From the NCBI RefSeq assembly GCF_044457565.1, contig NZ_JBITGZ010000011.1:1-64000 (forward strand): a DNA stretch of 64,000 nt, written 5' to 3'. This document shows positions 57,864 to 64,000 of the stretch, one piece after another. The translations under genes were made by a program, and so were the position numbers. Position 1 is the stretch's first letter, and the number at the start of each line of letters is the position of its first letter. Source of the DNA: Kitasatospora sp044457565 (lineage in GTDB: Bacteria; Actinomycetota; Actinomycetes; Streptomycetales; Streptomycetaceae). The notes under the pieces are model-generated. The model was not told the origin of the DNA, ran no database searches, and was given only the letters and a program-made list of their open reading frames with translations.

Positions 57864-57902
57864 CCGGACGAGCGCGTCGTACCCGGCAGGACAAGACGGC
57901 GC
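57864..57902 (+). promoter_or_regulatory. Guanidine-III riboswitch (ykkC-III class)
   Basis: The 39 nt carry the conserved features of the class: CCGGACGAG, GTACCCGG and CAGGACAAGACGG. Pairing is complete for the known pseudoknot: CCGG with CCGG, and GCGTCGT with ACGGCGC (one wobble). A 7-bp hairpin (57908-57927) and the ribosome site GGAGG (57936-57940) follow before the ATG at 57950, so control is probably at translation. TACCGT (57828) may be the -10 box. The ligand is guanidinium in characterised members. Confidence 0.9.
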
Positions 57903-57949
57903 AGGACCAGCGGCAACCCGGCCGCTGATCACTGCGGAGGTTCTGCGTC

Positions 57950-58264
57950 ATGGCCTGGCTCGTTCTGATCATCTCCGGCGTCCTGGAGACCCTCTGGGCG
58001 GTCTCCCTGGAGTCGTCCAGGGGCTTCTCCCGCCTGGTTCCCAGCGTCGTCTTCGCCGTCGCCCTGGTTCTCAGCATGGGCGGGCTGGCGTACGCGATGC
58101 GCACCATCCCGATCGGTACGGGCTACGCGGTGTGGGTGGGCACCGGCGCGGTCGGTACGGCGCTCTACGGCATGGTGGCGCTCGGCGACCCGGCCACGGC
58201 GGCCCGGATCGGTTGTCTGCTGCTGATCGTCTCCGGTGTGGTGGGCCTGAAGGTGCTGCACTGA
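57950..58264 (+). CDS. gdx: Guanidinium exporter Gdx (SMR family, SugE type)
   Basis: 104 aa with four membrane helices. The SMR glutamate is Glu13 (ISGVLETLWAVSLE), in the Gdx/SugE context rather than EmrE. TIPIGTGYAVWVGTGAVGTALYG marks helix 3 (positions ~51-73). It exports guanidinium in exchange for protons as an antiparallel dimer. The riboswitch directly upstream confirms guanidinium as the likely substrate. GGAGG ribosome site. Confidence 0.95.
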   Translation: MAWLVLIISGVLETLWAVSLESSRGFSRLVPSVVFAVALVLSMGGLAYAMRTIPIGTGYAVWVGTGAVGTALYGMVALGDPATAARIGCLLLIVSGVVGLKVLH

Positions 58265-58266
58265 CC

Positions 58267-58563
58267 CCTGTCGCCGTGCTCGGCGGCATCGCCGCCGCGA
58301 CGTACCGGGACGGGTTGCCGTCGGCGAGGCCGACCGCCGAGGGGGTCACCGGCGCCGCCGTCGGGACCGTACGGGAGTCACTCGGCGGTGCGCTCGCGCC
58401 GGCGGAGCGTGCCGGGGGCGCCGGGGCCGGTCTGGCCCGGGACGCCTTCCCCCACTCCCTCGGGGTGGTCGGCCTCAGCGGTGCGGCGCTGATGCTGCTC
58501 GCCGCGCTGAGCGTCCGGCTGCTCACCCCGCGCGACCTCGACATCTCGGTGGGAGGCCACTGA
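58267..58563 (+). pseudogene. C-terminal remnant of a DHA2-type MFS transporter
   Basis: ~98 codons with no proper start. AAATYRDGLP, AVGTVRESLGGALA, GLARDAFPHSLGVVGLSGAALMLLAALSVRLL is the usual tail of 14-helix EmrB/QacA-type exporters: an outside loop, then the last helix, given here in pieces. The frame begins directly at the gdx stop, and the N-terminal ~400 residues are missing. A GTG at 58276 exists but a free-standing tail is not expected to work. Confidence 0.65.
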
Positions 58564-58674
58564 TCCCCGCCCGCCGTCCGGGTGCCTGCGGCGGACCCGC
58601 GCCGTGTGGTCCTAGGACCGGCGTCCCAGGCCGCCCTGGGACGAAAGTCAGGAGTCATTCCGAACATTGGGTCT

Positions 58675-58680
58675 TACGAT
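58675..58680 (+). promoter_or_regulatory. -10 element, leaderless start of the MFS gene
   Basis: TACGAT lies 7 nt before the ATG at 58688. No Shine-Dalgarno sequence is present. The hexamer is the same as at the transposase-derived gene. Confidence 0.4.
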
Positions 58681-58687
58681 GTTCTCC

Positions 58688-60142
58688 ATGACCACAGCCT
58701 CCCCCACCTCGGTCGATCCCGCGCCCGACCAGCGCCCGCCCGGCGCGGACGACCCCGGCGGGGTGATGGGCGTCCGCTACCGCGCGCTGACCCTGGGCAT
58801 CGTCTCCGTGGTGCTGCTGCTGGCCTTCGAGGCGACCGCCGTCAACACCGCGATGCCGGTGGCCGCCCGCCAGCTGGACGGCCTGGGGCTGTACGCCTTC
58901 GCCTTCTCCGGCTACTTCACCACCACGCTCTTCGCCCTGGTCGTCTCCGGCCAGTGGTGCGACCGGCGCGGCCCGCTGCAACCCCTGTTCACCGGCATCG
59001 CGGTGTTCGGCGCGGGCCTGGTGATGGCCGGCGCCGCGCCCGGGATGTGGCCCTTCGTGGCCGGCCGCGCCGTCCAGGGCCTGGGCGGCGGCCTGGTGAT
59101 CGTCGCGCTGTACGTGGTGGTGGGGCGGGCCTACCCCGAGCGGCTGCGGCCCGCCGTCTTCGCCGCGTTCTCCGCGGCCTGGGTGCTGCCCTCGATCGTC
59201 GGCCCGGTGGTCTCCGGCGCCGTCACCCAGCACCTCGGCTGGCGCTGGGTGTTCCTGGCGGTGCCGGTGCTGATCCTGCTGCCGCTGGTGGTGATGGGCC
59301 CGGCGCTGCGCCGCTCCGAGCGGGAGCAGCCGGGCCTGCGCAGCGAGGGCTTCGACCGCCGGCGCACCGCCCTGGCGGCGATGGCCGCGCTCGGTGCCGG
59401 CCTGCTGCAGTACGCGGGCCAGCGGCTGGACCTGATCGGCCTGCTGCCGGCCGCCGTCGGCGCCGCGCTGCTGGTGCCCGCCGTCATCCGGCTGCTGCCA
59501 CCCGGCACGGTACGGGCCGCCCGCGGCCTGCCGACGGTGATCCTGCTGCGCGGCGTGGCGGCGGGGGCGTTCTTCGCGGCCGAGGCGTTCATCCCGCTGA
59601 TGATGGTCACCCAGCGCGGCCTGTCGCCGACGCTGGCGGGGCTCACGCTGACCAGCGGCGGCCTCTCCTGGGCGCTGGGCTCATGGCTGCAGGGCCGGCC
59701 CGGGGCCGAGAAGTACCGCGACGCGATGATCAGGCTCGGCTTCGTGCTGACGGCGCTGGCGATAGCCGGTGCGGCGCTGGTGCTCGTCCCGGCCGTTCCG
59801 GTCTGGGTGGCGGCCCTGTCCTGGGCGGTCGGCGGGATCGGGATGGGCCTGGCGGTGGCGAGCATCAGCGTGCTGATGATGCGGCTGTCGGCGCCCGAGG
59901 ACGCCGGCGCCAACTCCGCCTCGCTGCAGATGAGCGATGCGCTGGGCAACGTCCTGCTGGTGGGCCTGGCCGGGGTGCTGTTCTCGGCGCTGGGCGGCGT
60001 CGGCCAGGCCGACGCCGAGCAGGCGGCGCAGGGCGCCGGTACGTCGGGCGCCTTCGCGGTGATCTTCCTGACCATGACCGGGGTGGCCCTGCTGGGCGCC
60101 CTGCTCTCCGGCCGCACCCGTAGCCGTACCCGCACCGGCTAG
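58688..60142 (+). CDS. MFS transporter
   Basis: 484 aa, about 14 membrane helices. DHA-type motifs: FEATAVNTAMPVAARQLDG in helix 1, SGQWCDRRGP loop 2-3 (motif A variant), and GRAVQGLGGGL. The likely role is proton-driven drug or metabolite export; substrate unknown. ATG 58688 is chosen for the leaderless -10 box; an in-frame ATG at 58679 overlaps that box. It lies next to a dead MFS tail and an SMR exporter, making a small efflux block. Confidence 0.88.
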   Translation: MTTASPTSVDPAPDQRPPGADDPGGVMGVRYRALTLGIVSVVLLLAFEATAVNTAMPVAARQLDGLGLYAFAFSGYFTTTLFALVVSGQWCDRRGPLQPLFTGIAVFGAGLVMAGAAPGMWPFVAGRAVQGLGGGLVIVALYVVVGRAYPERLRPAVFAAFSAAWVLPSIVGPVVSGAVTQHLGWRWVFLAVPVLILLPLVVMGPALRRSEREQPGLRSEGFDRRRTALAAMAALGAGLLQYAGQRLDLIGLLPAAVGAALLVPAVIRLLPPGTVRAARGLPTVILLRGVAAGAFFAAEAFIPLMMVTQRGLSPTLAGLTLTSGGLSWALGSWLQGRPGAEKYRDAMIRLGFVLTALAIAGAALVLVPAVPVWVAALSWAVGGIGMGLAVASISVLMMRLSAPEDAGANSASLQMSDALGNVLLVGLAGVLFSALGGVGQADAEQAAQGAGTSGAFAVIFLTMTGVALLGALLSGRTRSRTRTG

Positions 60143-60181
60143 CGCGGCCGGCCGTTCGTCCGTTCGCGTCCGTTCGCCGGC

Positions 60182-61447
60182 TCAGCCGGCGGGGGCGCCC
60201 ATGAAGGCCTCCCAGCCGCCGGCCGGCGCCTCGCCCGGGTTGAGGCTCTGGAGCTTGCGCAGCACCGCCGGGTCCTGCGCCTCCAGCCAGTGCACCAGCT
60301 GCCGGAACGACACCAGCCGCACCTCGGGCCTGCCCGCGATCGTGCGCAGGACCTCCTCGACGGCGTTCATGTAGATGCCGCCGTTCCACTGCTCGAAGTG
60401 GTTGCCGATGATGAACGGCGCCCGGTTGGTGGTGTACGCCCGCTCGAAGCCGGCCAGGTAGGAGTCCCGGGCCTGGGCCTGGTAGGCGGGGTACAGCGCC
60501 GGATCGGCCTTGGTGTTGCTCCCGGACTGGTTGAACATGATGTTGTAGTCCATCGAGAGCACCTGGAAGGTGTGCCCGGGGAACGGGATCGACTGCAGCG
60601 GGAAGTCCCACAGCGCGCCGCCGTGGAACTTCTGCGGCCACACCTGGAGTCCGCCGCCGCCACTGCTGTCGTACTTCCAGCCCCGCCTGGCCGCGGTCGG
60701 CAGCAGGGCGCGCTGGCCTTCCAGGCAGGGGGTGCGGCTGCCGATCAGCTCCTTGCGGTAGTCGAACGGCAGCGCGGGCAGGTCGCCGAAGCCGGTGTTG
60801 GTACGCCAGTTCATGACGAAGGACATCGCCTGCTCGATCTCGCTGTCCCACTCCTCGGAGGACCACTGGCCGACCCCGGTCGCGCCGCAGAAGTGCCCGT
60901 TGAAGTGGGTGCCGATCTCGTGGCCCTCCAGCCAGGCCGCGCCGAGCTGGGTGAGCGTCTCGTGGATGTGCGGGTCGCTCAGGTAGCCGATGTCGGAGGC
61001 GCCGACGTTGTGCTGCGGCGGCTTGTAGAGGTCCTTCTTCGACTCCGGCAGCAGGTACAGGCCGCTGAGGAAGAAGGTCATCGAGGCGTTGTGCTCCTGC
61101 GCGAGCCGGCGGAACCGGGCGAACAGCCCGTTGTCCAGCTCGCCGGCGCCGTCCCAGGAGAACACCACGAACTGCGGTGGACGCTCGCCCAGCCTCAGCG
61201 GCTCGGCCCTCGGCTGGTTCGGCTGCGGCCCGGTGTCGGAGGTCGAGCCGTCGCCGATCAGGGTGGCGGGCGGCTTCGGGGCGGCGGCCGGGGTGTCGCT
61301 CTTCGCCGCCGCACCGCTCGCCTCCGCCGGCGGCGCCGCGGCCTGCTCGCCACCGGTGCCGCTGTCGGTGCTGGAGCAGCCGGCCGCCAGGGTGGCGGCG
61401 GTGGCCGCTCCGGCGGCCAGCAGGGTCCGACGGGAGAGAGCGTCCAT
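60182..61447 (-). CDS. Polysaccharide deacetylase family lipoprotein (Tat signal)
   Basis: 421 aa. The signal is SRRTLLAAGAATAATLAAGC, combining a twin-arginine motif (Arg6-Arg7) and a lipobox with Cys24. A ~70-residue Ala/Pro/Gly-rich linker precedes the NodB-like domain with SWDGAGE (catalytic Asp) and THFNGH (His-x3-His metal ligands). It should be folded before export and anchored outside the membrane, where it may act on cell-wall or extracellular glycans. ATG 61447 has GGAG 8 nt upstream. Confidence 0.88.
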   Translation of the reverse strand: MDALSRRTLLAAGAATAATLAAGCSSTDSGTGGEQAAAPPAEASGAAAKSDTPAAAPKPPATLIGDGSTSDTGPQPNQPRAEPLRLGERPPQFVVFSWDGAGELDNGLFARFRRLAQEHNASMTFFLSGLYLLPESKKDLYKPPQHNVGASDIGYLSDPHIHETLTQLGAAWLEGHEIGTHFNGHFCGATGVGQWSSEEWDSEIEQAMSFVMNWRTNTGFGDLPALPFDYRKELIGSRTPCLEGQRALLPTAARRGWKYDSSGGGGLQVWPQKFHGGALWDFPLQSIPFPGHTFQVLSMDYNIMFNQSGSNTKADPALYPAYQAQARDSYLAGFERAYTTNRAPFIIGNHFEQWNGGIYMNAVEEVLRTIAGRPEVRLVSFRQLVHWLEAQDPAVLRKLQSLNPGEAPAGGWEAFMGAPAG

Positions 61448-61855
61448 GGTCACTCCGTTCGTGGGGCGGCGCGGTGGATGGCCGGCGCGGGGGCGGCCGG
61501 TGTGGTGGATGAGCGGCGCGGTCGGTGAGCAGCGCGGGCCGGCGGCGCGGGTTGCGGTGCGGCGGGGGCGCGGGAGCTGGGACCGTACGGGCAGGAGGTG
61601 GCACAGGGCAGCGGACAGCGCGGACGTACAGTCCGACAAGTGGGGTGATAGACCTGACGATCGCTTCAGCATCGCACGGGCTGCCGGAGCTCCGGCCGAT
61701 CCGCTGCGGGTGCCAGGAGCTGATCGCCCGTTCGGACCAGCCGCACCGGACGCCGGGTCGCGGGCCGAGCTGAACCATCGTCACATGAGGGGGAGTCGCC
61801 GAGCCGCACCGGGTCGCTGCCGCCGGCCCGACGCCCCCGGGAGGTCCGCGCAGTC
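61448..61855. other. Divergent intergenic region between the deacetylase and MprF-like genes
   Basis: 408 bp. I see no ORF, RNA gene or strong inverted repeat and no convincing -10/-35 pair on either strand. It should hold the promoters of both flanking genes. Confidence 0.4.
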
Positions 61856-64000
61856 ATGTGGCAGGCCCTGATCGACACGTACCGGCACCGGATCATCGAC
61901 AGCGGCAGGCAGCCGCTGTTCCTGCTGCTGGTCGGCCTGATGGGCTCCTTCCTCTTCATCCGCTTCAGCGTCCGGATGATCCGCCGCGGCACCAGCTGGT
62001 GGCCGGGCAACGTCACCCCCGGTGGGCTGCACATCCACCACGTGGTCTTCGGCCAGGCCCTGATGATCGTCGCCGGAGTCGGCTCCTTCACCGTCCGGGG
62101 CTGCGCCGAGGCCCCGTGGGACCTGCTCGGCGCGGCCTTCGGGATCGGCTGCGGCCTGGTCCTGGACGAGTTCGCGCTCGTCCTGCACCTGGAGGACGTG
62201 TACTGGAGCGAGCAGGGCCGCAAGTCCGTGGACGCGGTGATCCTGGCCGTCGCCGTCATCGGCCTGCTGCTGCTCGGCGAACTGCCGCTCGGCGGCTTCA
62301 GCCGCCGGCTGACGGCCGGCCAGCTCGTGGTGGCCGGGGTCCTGCTGCTCCTGGTGGTGATCAGCCTGCTCAAGGGCAAGCTGTGGACCGGCCTGCTCGG
62401 GGTGATGCTCCCGCCGCTCGCCCTGGTCGGCGCGCTGCGGCTGGCCCGGCCGAGCAGCCCCTGGGCGCGCTGGCGCTACCGCACCAGACCCAAGCGGCTG
62501 GCCAGGTCCGAACGCCGGGACGCCCGGATCCACCAGCGGGTGCTGGCCGCCAAGAGCTCCTTCTACAACGTGCTGGCCGGCGCACCCGACCGGGCGACCG
62601 GCGCGGGCGGACCACTGCCCATCCCCGCCCCCGCCGCCGAGCCCGAGCCCGCGCCGACGCCCGCGCCCGCGCCGACGCCCGCGCCCGCCCCCGCACCGGA
62701 ACGGCCCCCGGCACCCGCTCCCGAGCCGGCCCGCCCGACCCCGCTGCCGCCCGCGCTCGCGCCCTGGCGGATGCGCTGCGCGGTCGCCGCCGAGTGGTAC
62801 ATCCGGGTCGCCGCCGTCCTCAACCTGCTGGCCGCCCCGATCGCGCCGTTCCGCGACCGCGTCCAGCAGATCAACTCCGGAGAGTTCTTCACACCCGTCC
62901 TGCTGACCGCGGGCTTCACCGCGGCCCTGTTCACCGGCCTGCTCGCGGTCATGCTGCGCCGCCGCAAGCGGGCCGCCTGGATCGTGACCACCGCCGTGGT
63001 CGCCCTGTACGCGGCCCTGTTCATGCTGGCGTTGGTGGCGCTCCCGCAGGACCGGGCCCACCCCTTCAACTGGGTCTCCGCCGCCCTGACCCTCGCCCTG
63101 CTGGCCGCGCTGATGATCGGCCGCCCCGCCTTCCACGTCCGCGGCGAGCGCGGCAACGTGGTGCTCGGGCTCTGCGTCCTGCTGGGCGGAACGCTGGTGC
63201 TGACCGTGCTCGGCGCCCTGCTGGTCCGCGGCTACACCGACCCCGTGCCCGGCTGGGGCGAGAGCTTCGGCTACGCGGTCCTGCGGCTGTTCACCGTCTC
63301 CGGCTTCGTCCAGGTGGGCGGGGTCGACGTGCCCGGCTGGCTGGACCTGCTGCTCAACGTCCTCGGCGCGGTGCTCTTCCTGCTCGTCCTGCGGGTGTTC
63401 CTGCGCTCCCCGCGCGGGCAGGTCCACCTCGGCCCGCAGGACGAGCAGCGGCTGCGGATCCTGCTGGAGCGCCACGGCGACCGGGACTCGCTGGGCTACT
63501 TCGCGTTGCGCCGGGACAAGTCGGTCTGCTGGTCGCCCTCCGGCAAGGCCGCCGTGCTCTACCGGGTGGTCGCCGGCGTCGCCCTCGCCTCCGGCGACCC
63601 GGTCGGCGACCCGGAGGCCTGGCCGCAGGCGATCGGGGCATGGCGGGCCGCGGCCCGCGCCAACGCCTGGGTGCCGGCCGTCACCGGGGCGAGCGAGCGG
63701 GCCGGCGAGGTGTACGCGCGCTCGGGGCTGAAGGCACTGGAGTACGGCGACGAGGCGATCGTCGAGACGGCCTCCTTCACCCTGGACGGGCGCCAGATGC
63801 GCCCGCTGCGCCAGGCGTACAACCGGATCGCCAAGGCCGGGTATCGGGCGGTGCTGCGCCGCCACCGCGACATCCCGCAGGACGAGCTGGCCGAGCTCGT
63901 CCACCTCGCCGACGCCTGGCGGCACGGCCGTACCGAGCGCGGCTTCTCGATGGCCCTGGGCCGGCTCGGCGACCCCGAGGACGGGGACTGCCTGCTGCTG
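61856..64000 (+). CDS. Phosphatidylglycerol lysyltransferase (MprF-like, DUF2156) with extra membrane domain; 3' end outside window
   Basis: 715 codons visible, cut by the window end. Residues ~1-215 form a membrane domain with HIHHVVFG and LDEFALVLHLEDVYW, not the usual MprF flippase. A long Ala/Pro/Glu linker (PAPTPAPAPTPAPAP) runs from ~260 to 300. A second membrane part with five to six helices follows (~305-515), then the start of the catalytic DUF2156 domain (LLERHGDRDSLGYFALRRDK; GDPVGDPEAW; YNRIAKAGYRAVL). Such enzymes move amino acids from aminoacyl-tRNA to lipids, or the domain may act on other acceptors. ATG with GGAGG 11 nt upstream. Confidence 0.85.
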   Translation, partial: MWQALIDTYRHRIIDSGRQPLFLLLVGLMGSFLFIRFSVRMIRRGTSWWPGNVTPGGLHIHHVVFGQALMIVAGVGSFTVRGCAEAPWDLLGAAFGIGCGLVLDEFALVLHLEDVYWSEQGRKSVDAVILAVAVIGLLLLGELPLGGFSRRLTAGQLVVAGVLLLLVVISLLKGKLWTGLLGVMLPPLALVGALRLARPSSPWARWRYRTRPKRLARSERRDARIHQRVLAAKSSFYNVLAGAPDRATGAGGPLPIPAPAAEPEPAPTPAPAPTPAPAPAPERPPAPAPEPARPTPLPPALAPWRMRCAVAAEWYIRVAAVLNLLAAPIAPFRDRVQQINSGEFFTPVLLTAGFTAALFTGLLAVMLRRRKRAAWIVTTAVVALYAALFMLALVALPQDRAHPFNWVSAALTLALLAALMIGRPAFHVRGERGNVVLGLCVLLGGTLVLTVLGALLVRGYTDPVPGWGESFGYAVLRLFTVSGFVQVGGVDVPGWLDLLLNVLGAVLFLLVLRVFLRSPRGQVHLGPQDEQRLRILLERHGDRDSLGYFALRRDKSVCWSPSGKAAVLYRVVAGVALASGDPVGDPEAWPQAIGAWRAAARANAWVPAVTGASERAGEVYARSGLKALEYGDEAIVETASFTLDGRQMRPLRQAYNRIAKAGYRAVLRRHRDIPQDELAELVHLADAWRHGRTERGFSMALGRLGDPEDGDCLLL

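Noticed and set aside
61781..63925. 714-codon minus-strand frame at the right end
   Set aside because: The plus strand has a continuous frame with clear MprF-like features to the window end; the minus frame is its shadow.

Overview
The window is chromosomal DNA of a streptomycete-like actinomycete (Streptomyces, Kitasatospora or a close relative). The G+C content is very high throughout. Start codons are mostly ATG or GTG with a few TTG, and several genes look leaderless, with an actinobacterial -10 hexamer 6-8 nt before the start codon. The gene complement is that of a streptomycete core: mtrAB-lpqB, long-form HPF, SecA without a zinc tail, a 1650-residue NAD-glutamate dehydrogenase, paired Ser/Thr kinases, ftsEX-ctpA-smpB-ssrA, HelD, HU and murA. 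I cannot settle the genus from the sequence alone. Most of the window reads as conserved core. The accessory or decayed parts are the transposase-derived ORF at the left edge, the hexosaminidase remnant at about 52 kb and the 57-60 kb segment.

Left part (0-16 kb). The window opens on the 3' end of a 5S rRNA and the rrn terminator, followed by a transposase-derived leaderless ORF. A five-gene, translationally coupled minus-strand operon follows (membrane protein, DUF4129, DUF4350, MoxR ATPase, DUF58). It is divergent from the envelope two-component operon mtrA-mtrB-lpqB. A ComF-like phosphoribosyltransferase converges on lpqB. Next come ribosome hibernation factor HPF, an orphan NarL-type response regulator, a YcaQ-type DNA crosslink glycosylase and a GNAT acetyltransferase.

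Middle part (16-46 kb). secA is followed by an Rv3235-family gene read in the opposite direction. Metabolic and housekeeping genes come next: patatin, DUF6912, HAD, pruA, a phosphoesterase and NAD-GDH. pruA and NAD-GDH lie only about 1.6 kb apart, and together they could carry P5C or proline carbon to 2-oxoglutarate. A signalling block holds an FHA-FtsK-type ATPase divergent from two receptor-type Ser/Thr kinases. After prfB and a small zinc-ribbon membrane protein comes the cell-division and rescue string ftsE-ftsX-ctpA-smpB-ssrA, then the RNA polymerase recycling ATPase HelD.

Right part (46-64 kb). An ACT-domain malic enzyme has a 17-bp palindrome upstream. It is followed by HU, murA (minus strand), YqgE, DUF3039 and a frameshifted GH20 hexosaminidase remnant. 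A tightly coupled three-subunit xanthine-dehydrogenase-like operon comes next, with two oddities: a very long repeat-rich tail on the [2Fe-2S] subunit, and serine where the molybdenum subunit's catalytic glutamate is expected. A tRNA-Cys follows. Then comes a guanidine-III riboswitch in front of an SMR guanidinium exporter (Gdx), the tail of a dead MFS gene, an intact MFS exporter, a Tat-type deacetylase lipoprotein, and the first 715 codons of an MprF-like protein with an unusual N-terminal membrane domain, cut by the window end.

The clearest regulatory discovery is the guanidine-III riboswitch. The most unusual protein features are in the xanthine-dehydrogenase-like operon. I found no CRISPR array, integrase, complete insertion sequence, prophage or secondary-metabolite cluster.
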